64,000 nucleotides of DNA. Source: Oscillospiraceae bacterium. Its GTDB lineage: Bacteria > Bacillota > Clostridia > Oscillospirales > Oscillospiraceae. Position 1 is the first letter of the stretch. Every line of letters begins with the position of its first letter. The notes beneath the pieces are model-generated. The model worked only from the letters and a program-made list of their open reading frames with translations, was not told the DNA's origin and searched no databases. The position numbers and the translations under genes were made by a program. The stretch spans positions 1 to 64,000 of the forward strand of contig JAFQFH010000021.1 in the NCBI GenBank assembly GCA_017398685.1, written 5' to 3'. This document shows positions 1 to 7,746 of the stretch, piece after piece.

Positions 1-5
1 ATTGC

Positions 6-46
6 AAAACAAAAACCCTTGAAAACACAGGGTTTTCAAGGGTTTT
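6..46 (-). terminator. Terminator of tRNA-Leu
   Basis: A perfect 15-bp inverted repeat (12-26 with 32-46, 5-nt loop) lies just 3' of the tRNA. Read leftward it ends in a T-rich tract, as expected for an intrinsic terminator. Confidence 0.85.
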
Positions 47-49
47 ACG

Positions 50-137
50 TGGTGCGCGAGGCGGGACTTGAACCCGCACGCCCGGAGTGAGCACTAGAAC
101 CTGAATCTAGCGAGTCTGCCAATTCCACCACTCGCGC
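50..137 (-). tRNA. tRNA-Leu (anticodon CAG)
   Basis: The reverse strand folds as a class II tRNA of 88 nt. The 7-bp acceptor stem starts GCGCGAG, the anticodon arm is CUAGA-UUCAGGU-UCUAG giving anticodon CAG (reads CUG leucine codons), there is a long variable arm, the T arm contains GGGUUCAAGUCCC, and the 3' CCA is encoded (50-52). The long variable arm together with the anticodon fixes the identity as leucine. Confidence 0.95.
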
Positions 138-154
138 ATCTGGAACGCTTGATT

Positions 155-183
155 ATAATAGCACCGGAGGCGAAAAATGTCAA
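155..183 (-). promoter_or_regulatory. Sigma-A-type promoter of tRNA-Leu
   Basis: On the reverse strand TTGACA (178-183), a 17-nt spacer and TATTAT (155-160) lie 17 nt upstream of the tRNA 5' end. The -35 is a perfect consensus match. Confidence 0.8.
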
Positions 184-210
184 GCACTTTTTTGTTCAAA
201 TATTGTTCGC

Positions 211-239
211 TTTACAGTGCTTTTAAAATGTGCTATTTT
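211..239 (+). promoter_or_regulatory. Promoter of the DUF975 gene
   Basis: TTTACA (211-216), 17-nt spacer, TATTTT (234-239). Its position implies a transcript starting near 246, which excludes an upstream ATG at 217 as the start of the following gene. Confidence 0.55.
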
Positions 240-276
240 AAGTGATGATGTTATTTTGAAAGGTCGTGGTACGTCC

Positions 277-1032
277 ATGAACAGTGTCCTGCTTAAAGCC
301 AAGGCGCAGGATATAATCCGCAATTCCAACCCCAAGGTTATCCGTGTGGCTATCGTTTTCCTGTGTATTTCGCTGGTATTCAGTGTGCTCTCCAGCTACC
401 TTATGGGCAGTGTATTCACCCAAAAGGATATAGAGCAGATCACCGCCCACATCGAAAGCGGCAACACAGAATACGCCATTGAGTACATGATGGATAAGAT
501 GCCCCCTGCCGGGTCCCGGTTAGTGGATTTGCTTATTCAGTTTGTGATGAGCATTGTGTCCATTGGCTTTATAATTTTCATTTTGAACACCATCCGCAAT
601 AATGCTCCCTGCTTTGGAAACCTGATGGACGGCTTCGGTTTCCCTTTCCGCATAATCTTCCTCAACCTTCTGGAAGGTGTTCTCATCGCTCTGTGGTCAA
701 TACTGCTGATTGTTCCCGGTATTATTGCCGCCTACAAGTACCGCATGGCAAGATACCTGCTTATCGACCACCCCGAATACAGCGTTATTCAGTGCATCAA
801 AGAGAGCAAGCGCATGATGGCAGGCCGCAAGTGGGATCTTTTTCTGCTGGATCTGAGCTTTCTGGGCTGGGCCATGCTCAGCGTGTTCCCCCTTATCGGC
901 TGGCTGGTGCAGATATGGACAACGCCCTACTTTGCCACCACCTACGCCCTTTACTACGAGCAGCTTGCCGGACATTATGATGCAAGCACCGACTATGTGA
1001 ATTTTCAGAACGACCACTCTGAATGGTTGTAA
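277..1032 (+). CDS. DUF975 family integral membrane protein
   Basis: A 251-residue membrane protein of the DUF975 type; the molecular function of that family is unknown. It has a short basic N-terminus (MNSVLLKAKAQDII), a first membrane span at about residues 22-45, and several later hydrophobic segments around 'LLIVPGIIAAYKYRMARYLL' followed by 'CIKESKRMMAGRKWDLF', a loop pattern typical of DUF975. The ATG at 277 is chosen because AAAGG lies just upstream and the likely promoter lies downstream of the alternative ATG at 217. It is monocistronic, closed by a strong hairpin. A role in envelope maintenance is only a guess. Confidence 0.85.
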   Translation: MNSVLLKAKAQDIIRNSNPKVIRVAIVFLCISLVFSVLSSYLMGSVFTQKDIEQITAHIESGNTEYAIEYMMDKMPPAGSRLVDLLIQFVMSIVSIGFIIFILNTIRNNAPCFGNLMDGFGFPFRIIFLNLLEGVLIALWSILLIVPGIIAAYKYRMARYLLIDHPEYSVIQCIKESKRMMAGRKWDLFLLDLSFLGWAMLSVFPLIGWLVQIWTTPYFATTYALYYEQLAGHYDASTDYVNFQNDHSEWL

Positions 1033-1036
1033 TTCA

Positions 1037-1067
1037 AAACCGCTTCGGCACGATGCCGAAGCGGTTT
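1037..1067. terminator. Bidirectional terminator between DUF975 gene and rodA
   Basis: AAAACCGCTTCGGCA / TGCCGAAGCGGTTTT stem with a 3-nt loop. T runs on both sides serve the two convergent genes. Confidence 0.9.
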
Positions 1068-1072
1068 TATAT

Positions 1073-2224
1073 TCAGTACAGCAGTGAGCCGTGCTGGGGT
1101 TTTGGTTTGAACTTTGTGCCCGATATAAGTCCCATGGCGCAGTACATCGTAACCATGGACGAGCCGCCATAGCTGAAAAAGGGCAGCGTGATACCGATAA
1201 CGGGAGTGATACCAAGGCACATGCCGATGTTGATGAAGGTCTGGAATGCAACGGCAGAGCCGACGCCGACGCAAAGGAGCATATCATAGGTACGGCCCGA
1301 CTGGAGGCCAACGCGGAAGCAGTGGACAATGATGATGACAAGAAGGGTGATGACCACAAGGCAGCCGATCATGCCAAGGTTTTCGCCCACGCAGGAAAAT
1401 ATAAAGTCCGTATGCTTACCGGTGAACACCGAGTAGCGGTGGCCCGGCTCAACACCGGTGAGCCTGCCGGAGGCAAGGGTCAGCTTACTCTGTGTGGTCT
1501 GCCAGGTGATGCCCCAGCCATCCGGGTCAATGGTGGGGTCGTAGGGGGCGATAAGGCGCTGCTTCTGATAGTCCTTGAGAAAATATGTCCACAGCAGGGG
1601 GATGGCAGCCGCCACCGCCGCGCCACCTGCGGCAAACCAGTAAAGCCGGACGCCGAGGAAAAAGAACATAACAAGGAAGATACAAAGAAGGACCGTTGCA
1701 GAGCCAAGGTCAGCGGAGACCACAACGATAAGGCCGAACCAGATAAGGAAGTGCCCCGCCATCTGCACGACGGACATAAGGCCGTTTATGTCCTTATATT
1801 CCTTTATATAGGTCATATGCTTGGCCGAGATTATAATATACAGTATCTTGATAATTTCCGAGGGCTGCACACCGATACCGGCAAAGCGTATCCAGCTCTT
1901 GTTGCCGGTGCCGTCATCCTGACCGAAGATGACCAGAGCCACCAGAAGCAGGATATTGATAACGGCAAGAGCCTTCCACTGCTCACCCAGCAGGTCAGAG
2001 TCCAGTACAGTGAGCACGATGAAGCCGCCAATGCCGATGAACATGGAAAAGGTCTGAACGATAACGAACTTTGTAGGGTTGGACAGTGCGCCGCCCTCTT
2101 CCATGCCGACAACCGCCAGATAAACCATGACAATACCGAAAATGGCGCATATTGTGCAGATACACAGCAAAAATATATCCGCGCGCTCAAAAAAGAGCTT
2201 AATATAGGGCTTGAACTTTTTTAT
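1073..2224 (-). CDS. rodA: RodA/FtsW-type peptidoglycan glycosyltransferase (SEDS)
   Basis: A SEDS-family polytopic membrane protein that polymerises lipid II into glycan strands for cell-wall elongation. Family landmarks are 'GNKSWIRFAGIGVQPSE' near the N-terminal third, the extracytoplasmic loop 'KHTDFIFSCVGENLG', and the C-terminal 'TLPFFSYGGSS'. The reading frame stays homologous-looking upstream of a TTG at 2170: eighteen more codons encode a basic-hydrophobic stretch (KKFKPYIKLFFERADIF) before an in-frame stop at 2264-2266. No ATG, GTG or TTG occurs in that extension. An AUA codon (2222-2224) sits 5 nt after AAAGGCGGTG and is my preferred start, giving 383 residues. If AUA is not used, the start would be TTG 2170 without a good ribosome site. 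RodA rather than FtsW is favoured by overall sequence feel and isolated location; SpoVE cannot be fully excluded. Confidence 0.85.
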   Translation of the reverse strand: MKKFKPYIKLFFERADIFLLCICTICAIFGIVMVYLAVVGMEEGGALSNPTKFVIVQTFSMFIGIGGFIVLTVLDSDLLGEQWKALAVINILLLVALVIFGQDDGTGNKSWIRFAGIGVQPSEIIKILYIIISAKHMTYIKEYKDINGLMSVVQMAGHFLIWFGLIVVVSADLGSATVLLCIFLVMFFFLGVRLYWFAAGGAAVAAAIPLLWTYFLKDYQKQRLIAPYDPTIDPDGWGITWQTTQSKLTLASGRLTGVEPGHRYSVFTGKHTDFIFSCVGENLGMIGCLVVITLLVIIIVHCFRVGLQSGRTYDMLLCVGVGSAVAFQTFINIGMCLGITPVIGITLPFFSYGGSSMVTMYCAMGLISGTKFKPKPQHGSLLY

Positions 2225-2499
2225 GTCAGCACCGCCTTTCAGCGAGTAGTACGTAAAATAATGTCAATGTACAGCGTTCGACAAAAAGCCTGTCACAGAC
2301 AGGGTTAATTCTAGCACATAATTTCTCTTTACGCAACGGCATATCCTGTTTCTCAATTAATACCAATTATACACTAAATTAAATACAATGTGGGCAGTAC
2401 GGCTTTTGTTTAATTTTTGAGAGTATTATATTGAAAAAAAAGGCAAAGAGGATTATACTGGTGACGACTTGGCGCAAAGTTTTACTTTGGAGAACAAAG

Positions 2500-4002
2500 A
2501 TGAATAAATTTGAAAATTTATTCCATAAAACCATTCAGGTTTTATGGGTAAGCTCCCTTAGTATTGTCTTGCTGTTAATTCTCTTTTCTGAGTCCATAAG
2601 ATATGCTTGTAAAACAGACTTCTGTCTCAGTGTATTCGTACTTGCTCTGTTGGGCATAGTCGGAATATCCATTATCTCCTTTATAACAAATCGTATAGAA
2701 GGACGTATAAAGTTTTCTTCTCCGGCTATCATTGGCCTTGTCTTTTCCTTTTTTCAGATTTTTCTTCTCAAGCATTACTTTTTCAGCAGCGGTTGGGATG
2801 TGGCTCACGTAATTTATGCCGCCAGATGCTTTGCACAGGATAATCCGGCCATAACATCCTACTTTTACAGCTATCCAAATAATCTACTGCTATCCTATAT
2901 TTTTTCTCTCATACTAAAGCTGGGTTATTTCTTGGGTTTTTCCGACTATGTAGCTTATTTTATGCTGCTGGTATTTCAGGCCGGCTTATCTTATATAGCT
3001 GGACTTTTGACTTTTTACACTTCTTATAAACTCACCGGATCACGCGGCATTTCAATGGCCATTTATATCGTTTATCTGCTTTTAATCTGTATTTCCCCTT
3101 GGGTGTCAGTTCCCTATTCTGATTCCATGGGTCTGATTTTCCCTATAGCTATCATTGCCCTGTATTGCAGCGAACCGAAACACAATCTTTTATCTGGTGC
3201 TAAATGGCTGTCAATAGGAATGTTGTCTTACATAGGCTACATGATCAAGCCCACAATTTTTATTGTTTTGATAGCAATTGCTATAATTGAGATGTCAACA
3301 ATTTCAAGTTTTTCTGGCAGAAAAACCGTACTGAAAAAGCTCGTTTTAGTTATGCTTGGCATCTTACTGGCTATTATACCGGTCAAGCTGGCTTTTTCTG
3401 AACACGATTATGTGCTCAGAGAAGAGCTTCGGCTCGGGCCAATGCATTTTCTGGCCATGGGCATGAATGAAAAGCAAATGGGCATCTATTCATTGGACGA
3501 TGTTATCTTCAGCGAGAGCTTTGAAACCCGAAAAGAGCGGGATTCTGCCGACTGGGAACTGGCAAAGGAACGAATAGGCGATATGGGGCCTGTGGGTCTT
3601 ATCAAGCAATTCGGCAGAAAACTCCTTACAACATTTAACGATGGAAGCTTTATGTGGGCAAGAGAAGGTGACTTTTTCCGCGATATAGTTGAAAAGACTG
3701 ATCCAGTTTCAAGATTTATACGTAGTTTTTATTATCCGGACGGCAGCAGATTTAAGCTTTTTCTCACTTTCGAGCATGCTGTCTGGTTGTCTGTGTTATG
3801 CTGTTCTCTCCTCGCTGCATTAAGCTTGCGCAGCAGAAAAAGCTCCGTTATAATGTTGGCGCTTTTGGGTTTTATACTTTACAGTATGTTGTTTGAAGTG
3901 CGGGCCAGATACATTTATATTTTTGCTCCACTATTTCTGGTGCTTGCCGGTATAGGTCTGTCAAGTATAAAAAACTTATTGGCCGTTGCAAAAGGACGGT
4001 AG
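2500..4002 (+). CDS. Multispanning GT-C-like glycosyltransferase family membrane protein
   Basis: A 500-residue protein with about 11-13 hydrophobic spans and a non-membrane stretch at roughly residues 300-400. The layout (short cytoplasmic N-terminus, TM1, then a loop 'FFSSGWDVAHVIYAA' with an acidic residue after a membrane span, many spans) resembles GT-C/PMT-like lipid-linked sugar transferases, but I recognise no specific family. ATG 2500 is chosen because GGAGA (2489-2493) lies 7 nt upstream; a TTG at 2431 in the same frame lacks a ribosome site. The gene is clearly more AT-rich than its neighbours and uses A/T-ending codons, suggesting recent acquisition. No flanking repeats or mobility genes are visible. 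Confidence 0.6.
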   Translation: MNKFENLFHKTIQVLWVSSLSIVLLLILFSESIRYACKTDFCLSVFVLALLGIVGISIISFITNRIEGRIKFSSPAIIGLVFSFFQIFLLKHYFFSSGWDVAHVIYAARCFAQDNPAITSYFYSYPNNLLLSYIFSLILKLGYFLGFSDYVAYFMLLVFQAGLSYIAGLLTFYTSYKLTGSRGISMAIYIVYLLLICISPWVSVPYSDSMGLIFPIAIIALYCSEPKHNLLSGAKWLSIGMLSYIGYMIKPTIFIVLIAIAIIEMSTISSFSGRKTVLKKLVLVMLGILLAIIPVKLAFSEHDYVLREELRLGPMHFLAMGMNEKQMGIYSLDDVIFSESFETRKERDSADWELAKERIGDMGPVGLIKQFGRKLLTTFNDGSFMWAREGDFFRDIVEKTDPVSRFIRSFYYPDGSRFKLFLTFEHAVWLSVLCCSLLAALSLRSRKSSVIMLALLGFILYSMLFEVRARYIYIFAPLFLVLAGIGLSSIKNLLAVAKGR

Positions 4003-4030
4003 AAAAAGCAATATACTTCTGCGGAAGGTA

Positions 4031-4058
4031 TTGAAGAACGACACAGCCGTGTTATAAT
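4031..4058 (+). promoter_or_regulatory. Promoter of tsaE-tsaB(-upp)
   Basis: TTGAAG (4031-4036), 16-nt spacer, TATAAT (4053-4058), 24 nt before the tsaE ATG. Confidence 0.7.
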
Positions 4059-4082
4059 ATTACAAAACCAAGAACAATTTCT

Positions 4083-4520
4083 ATGGAGCTGTCCGTGAAA
4101 GAATATATCACCAAAAACGAACATGAGACCGAGCTTGTGGGAGAGGGCTTTGCAGCCGCACTTCCCAAAGGCGCGGTCATTGCCATGTACGGGGATCTGG
4201 GTGCGGGAAAGACCGCCTTTGTCCGCGGCATGGCAAAGGGCATGGGGCTTGACTGCCGTGTGTCCAGCCCTACCTTCACCATCGTAAATGAGTATCTGGG
4301 TGAAAGGGAGCTTATTCATTTTGACATGTATCGCCTTTCCGATGCAGACGAGCTTTTCGACATAGGCTGGGAGGACTATCTCAACCGGGGCGCTGTTTGC
4401 GCGGTGGAATGGAGCGAAAACGTTGAGGATGCCTTTTTCGGGGACGAGTACGTGGTCAGGATAGAGAAGCTGGGCGACAGTGAGAGAAAAATCACTATTG
4501 AGGAGGGTAAAGAATGCTGA
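4083..4520 (+). CDS. tsaE: tRNA threonylcarbamoyladenosine biosynthesis ATPase TsaE
   Basis: TsaE (YjeE) is the small ATPase that resets the TsaB-TsaD complex during synthesis of t6A37 on ANN-decoding tRNAs. The 145-residue protein has the P-loop GDLGAGKT at residues 37-44, the conserved SSPTFTIVNEY segment, and 'HFDMYRL' followed by 'AVEWSENV' near the C-terminal half, all family signatures at normal length. It overlaps tsaB by 7 bp, indicating translational coupling. tsaD is not in this window. Confidence 0.97.
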   Translation: MELSVKEYITKNEHETELVGEGFAAALPKGAVIAMYGDLGAGKTAFVRGMAKGMGLDCRVSSPTFTIVNEYLGERELIHFDMYRLSDADELFDIGWEDYLNRGAVCAVEWSENVEDAFFGDEYVVRIEKLGDSERKITIEEGKEC

Positions 4521-5206
4521 TACTTGCTTTTGAATCCTCCGCAAAGGCCGCCTCCGTGGCGCTTTTAAAGGATGGGGAACTTATCTCCCAGTACAGCCAG
4601 TGCACAGCTCTCACCCACAGCCGCACCCTTCTGCCCATGGCGGAGGATATGCTGAAAAACGCAGAGCTTTCCATAAAGGATGTGGACGTGATTGCCATTG
4701 CCCACGGGCCGGGTTCCTTTACGGGGATACGCATAGGCGTTTCCACGGTGAAGGGTCTTGCCTGGGCTTCAGACAAGCCCTGTGTGGGCGTTTCCACGCT
4801 GGAGGCTATGGCATGGCACGGACTTAGCGTAGGCGGCTATATCTGTCCCGTAATGGACGCAAGGCGTTCACAGGTATATAATGCCATATTCAAAATAGAA
4901 GATGGCAGACCTATGCGCGTGACTGAGGACAGGCCCATAGCTCTCAGTGAGCTTGCTGAGGAAGTCCGCGCCCTGAACGCTCCTGTATTTCTCGTAGGCG
5001 ACGGCACGGAGCTGACGCGAAAGTATTTTGAGAGTGCTGGCATCGCCTGTGTGGCAGCTCCGGAAAATCTGCGCTGGCAGAGCGCATGGGGCGTGGCTAT
5101 GGCGGCAATGGATAAGGAGCCTGTGTCCTCGGCTGAGCTTATGTGCGTTTATCTGCGCCTTTCCCAGGCCGAAAGGGAGCGTCAGGAGCGCCTTGGCATA
5201 AAATAA
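4514..5206 (+). CDS. tsaB: tRNA threonylcarbamoyladenosine biosynthesis protein TsaB
   Basis: TsaB is the ASKHA-fold partner of the t6A transferase TsaD. The N-terminus '[17 protein letters not shown]' and the motif '[19 protein letters not shown]' at about residues 70-88 are diagnostic, and 230 residues is the usual length. The start overlaps the end of tsaE. About 40 bp separate it from upp, which has its own ribosome site, so the three may be one transcript. Confidence 0.97.
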   Translation: MLILAFESSAKAASVALLKDGELISQYSQCTALTHSRTLLPMAEDMLKNAELSIKDVDVIAIAHGPGSFTGIRIGVSTVKGLAWASDKPCVGVSTLEAMAWHGLSVGGYICPVMDARRSQVYNAIFKIEDGRPMRVTEDRPIALSELAEEVRALNAPVFLVGDGTELTRKYFESAGIACVAAPENLRWQSAWGVAMAAMDKEPVSSAELMCVYLRLSQAERERQERLGIK

Positions 5207-5247
5207 GTTTATTATTTTTAATTAGATACAAAGGAGAAATTGGGAAA

Positions 5248-5877
5248 ATGAGTAATGTATGCGTATTTGACCATCCTCTGATACTGCATAAGCTGTCCAT
5301 CCTGAGAGATGAGACCACAAGCGTCAAGGAGTTTCGTGAGCTGGTAAGCGAAATCGCTCAGCTTATGTGCTACGAAGCCACCCGTGATCTGCCCCTTGAA
5401 GAGGTGGATGTAAAGACCCCCGTTGCAGTTGCCAAATGCAAGCGCATTGCAGGCAAGAAGCTGGCAATCGTTCCCATTCTGCGCGCAGGTCTTGGCATGG
5501 TTGACGGCATCATGGCAATGGTCCCCAACGCAAAGGTCGGCCACATCGGCCTTTACCGCGACCCTGTCACTGTAGAGCCTGTGAAGTACTACTACAAGAT
5601 GCCCCCAGATATCTGCGAGCGTGATATCTTTGTTGTCGATCCCATGCTGGCCACCGGCGGCTCCGCCTCCGCTGCCATCTCCTTCCTGAAGGAAGACGGC
5701 GCCAAGCACATAAAGCTTCTGAGCATCATTGCCGCTCCCGAAGGCATTGAGCGTATGCAGCAGGATCACCCCGATGTGGATATCTTTGTTGCTGCTTTGG
5801 ACGAGAAGCTCAACGACCACTGCTACATCGTTCCCGGTCTGGGCGACGCCGGCGACAGAATATTCGGTACAAAGTAA
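5248..5877 (+). CDS. upp: Uracil phosphoribosyltransferase
   Basis: Upp converts uracil and PRPP to UMP in pyrimidine salvage. The 209-residue product begins [16 protein letters not shown], a typical Upp N-terminus, and carries the PRPP-binding region '[16 protein letters not shown]' and the C-terminal uracil-site region '[11 protein letters not shown]'. The ATG at 5248 follows AAGGAG (5231-5236); a longer in-frame ORF upstream is not needed. A strong terminator follows. Confidence 0.97.
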   Translation: MSNVCVFDHPLILHKLSILRDETTSVKEFRELVSEIAQLMCYEATRDLPLEEVDVKTPVAVAKCKRIAGKKLAIVPILRAGLGMVDGIMAMVPNAKVGHIGLYRDPVTVEPVKYYYKMPPDICERDIFVVDPMLATGGSASAAISFLKEDGAKHIKLLSIIAAPEGIERMQQDHPDVDIFVAALDEKLNDHCYIVPGLGDAGDRIFGTK

Positions 5878-5891
5878 ATACCTTTATATTC

Positions 5892-5923
5892 AAAAATGCT
5901 CCCTCGCAAGAGGGAGCATTTTT
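5892..5923. terminator. Bidirectional terminator, upp / beta-subunit-like microprotein
   Basis: AAAAATGCTCCCTC / GAGGGAGCATTTTT stem with a GCAA tetraloop between two convergent genes. Confidence 0.93.
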
Positions 5924-5928
5924 CACGC

Positions 5929-6099
5929 TTATTTTCTTTTCCTGCGGCGGAGGATGACACCCAAGGCCACGACCAGAACCGCAACTGCAAGCACGCCCAG
6001 CACAAGGGCCCGTATGTCCCCGGTAAGGAAAATGGCGGTCGGGCCGTCGGCCCCGCCGATAATGCCGATAGTGGCGGCATTACTGTCAAACAAAGCCAT
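5929..6099 (-). CDS. 56-residue membrane microprotein with the Na+-decarboxylase beta-subunit signature loop
   Basis: A small gene too short for routine calling. It follows AGAGGAGGAATAAT, a near-ideal ribosome site, and its ATG lies one nucleotide after the stop of the upstream DUF4015-type gene, so the two are almost surely co-translated. The product contains 'IGIIGGADGPTAIFLT' (residues 11-26), then one membrane span (about 29-50) and a basic tail RRRKRK. The 13 residues IGIIGGADGPTAI are identical to residues 160-172 of the decarboxylase beta subunit at 58059-59249, where this loop belongs to the Na+-translocating core. The rest of that roughly 400-residue subunit is absent. It may be an assembly or regulatory peptide or an autonomous small membrane protein; the function is unknown. 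Confidence 0.8.
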   Translation of the reverse strand: MALFDSNAATIGIIGGADGPTAIFLTGDIRALVLGVLAVAVLVVALGVILRRRKRK

Positions 6100-6100
6100 A

Positions 6101-7228
6101 TTATTCCTCCTCTGCTACGTCCACCAGCACCCATGAGGAGTTATCGGGCAGGTAGTTTTCAACCACGGGCACGAGCCTGTCCTCCACCTTGCCTTTTTCC
6201 ACGTATGGGGCAATGTCCGCCTTATTGTAGTCGTAGGCGAATTTATCGGTTCGGTAATAGACCCTGTCAAACATCTTGAGAAACAGAGGGCCGCTCTGCC
6301 CGTTGTCGGCAGTCTTCACAAGGGCCTGAGGTGCGTCGATATAGATGGATAAAAGCCCTTCCCTGTCACGAAGCTGCTTTGCAATGTTGACGGCAAAGCC
6401 GCAGACGGCGGTGGATGAGCTGGGGGTAGTGGACAGCTCACGGGTGTACACCAAAGGCACCGGCTCTGCAAAGGTGGGGTGCATCACATCTGCCAGAACC
6501 ACCTCGTCAAAGCCCATGGCAAAAAGCTCCTGAGCCATTTCCACCACGTAGTTTCGGACGGAAAGATTATAGGGGTCAAGCCATGTGCCGTAGTCATCCA
6601 TGTAGTTGCCGCCGTTGTCGGCACGGCGGAGAGTGACGGTTGTGCTGCGGGAGGCGAAAAGCTCATCCAGACAGCAGCTTATCTGAGCGGTGAGATAGAT
6701 ATCCCGCTCCTTCATTTCAGTCACCAGAGTGGGCAGCTCGGCAGTAAGCTCGGTGGGCATACTGAGGCCGTAGTTCAAAGCCTCGGTTGCATAGCAGTCC
6801 CAGTTCAAAACGCCTGATCTGGGCTTCATCTCGATAACAAGGGCGTTGCCCAGAGAGAGACGGGCCGTATACTCCTGAAGCTTTTCCCTGTTTACGTTCT
6901 CCGCCGGGACGAAGATGGCGCGCATTTCCGGCACGTCCTCCCCCGCTTCAGACTTTATATAGGAGTAGTCAGGGGTATCATAGATAAGCTCCGCGTCCAC
7001 CCGGTCAAAGACCTTGACCTCGTTGCCCTCGCTGTCGATGGTGGTCTTGCCCTCCATGAGTATGGGCAGCTCAATGGTGACACCTTCCTTGGTGATGACG
7101 GCATATTTCTGCATACCGTAGAAAAGCACCACTATGAGGGTAATGACACCTGTTATTATGATTGAGGGGATGATGGCGTAATTGCGTTTCTTGCGCCGTC
7201 CCCGGTAAAATTCGGTTCTTTTTGCCAA
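6101..7228 (-). CDS. Membrane-anchored putative glycoside hydrolase (DUF4015-like TIM barrel)
   Basis: The 375-residue protein has a basic cytoplasmic tail (MAKRTEFYRGRRKKR), one N-terminal membrane anchor (about residues 17-40) and an extracytoplasmic domain. The segment 'WLDPYNLSVRNYVVEMAQEL' followed by 'AMGFDEVVLADVMHP' resembles the barrel strand of DUF4015 putative glycosyl hydrolases ('WVDPY...GFDEI..DYVRFP'). Catalytic residues cannot be assigned. It lies 7 nt after rpiB and immediately before the microprotein gene. Substrate unknown; a cell-wall or exopolysaccharide target would fit the surface location. Confidence 0.65.
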   Translation of the reverse strand: MAKRTEFYRGRRKKRNYAIIPSIIITGVITLIVVLFYGMQKYAVITKEGVTIELPILMEGKTTIDSEGNEVKVFDRVDAELIYDTPDYSYIKSEAGEDVPEMRAIFVPAENVNREKLQEYTARLSLGNALVIEMKPRSGVLNWDCYATEALNYGLSMPTELTAELPTLVTEMKERDIYLTAQISCCLDELFASRSTTVTLRRADNGGNYMDDYGTWLDPYNLSVRNYVVEMAQELFAMGFDEVVLADVMHPTFAEPVPLVYTRELSTTPSSSTAVCGFAVNIAKQLRDREGLLSIYIDAPQALVKTADNGQSGPLFLKMFDRVYYRTDKFAYDYNKADIAPYVEKGKVEDRLVPVVENYLPDNSSWVLVDVAEEE

Positions 7229-7235
7229 AACTTGC

Positions 7236-7664
7236 TCAGTCCTCTATCTTGGATATGCGGCGGATGTGCCGCTGGTCGTTGGAAAAGGGAGTGTCCAGAA
7301 AAGTATCAACTATCATGAGGGCAAGGTCAATACCCAGCACCCTTGCGCCCAGAGCCAGAACGTTTGCATCGTTGTGCTCTCTGGTGGCCTTTGCAGAAAA
7401 GCAGTCCCCACAGAGGGCACATCTTATGCCGCGTATCTTGTTTGCGGTCATGGAGATGCCGATGCCGGTGCCGCAGATTACAATGGCCCTGTCACACTCG
7501 CCGGAGACTACCTTGGCACAGGCGGCCTTGCCGTAGTCGGGATAGTCACAGCTTGCGGGAGTATCACAGCCGCAGTCAATATACTCCAAGCCGCGCTTGG
7601 TAAGATGCTCCATTATCTTGTGTCTGAGTTCATATCCGCCGTGGTCACTTGCTATTGCGATCAT
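7236..7664 (-). CDS. rpiB: Ribose-5-phosphate isomerase B
   Basis: RpiB interconverts ribose 5-phosphate and ribulose 5-phosphate in the pentose phosphate pathway. The 142-residue protein starts MIAIASDHGGYELR and contains 'ICGTGIGISMTANKIRGIRCALC', the RpiB/LacAB active-site region, and 'REHNDANVLALGARV'. Length is normal. A GGAGGT ribosome site precedes the ATG. It heads a short leftward operon with the DUF4015-type protein. Confidence 0.96.
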   Translation of the reverse strand: MIAIASDHGGYELRHKIMEHLTKRGLEYIDCGCDTPASCDYPDYGKAACAKVVSGECDRAIVICGTGIGISMTANKIRGIRCALCGDCFSAKATREHNDANVLALGARVLGIDLALMIVDTFLDTPFSNDQRHIRRISKIED

Positions 7665-7746
7665 AAGGATACCTCCAGCAAATCATTTTTCTAATAATAT
7701 CACCATATCTCCCCTGCTTCAAGCACAATGCACGCAAAAGGCAAAT

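Noticed and set aside
1091..2308. 405-codon plus-strand frame over rodA
   Set aside because: Translation is a His/Asp/Lys-rich shadow; the minus strand clearly encodes RodA.
2269..2310. CCTGTC/GACAGG hairpin upstream of rodA as a terminator or riboswitch
   Set aside because: Only 6 bp of stem, no gene to terminate on that strand, and no further conserved structure.
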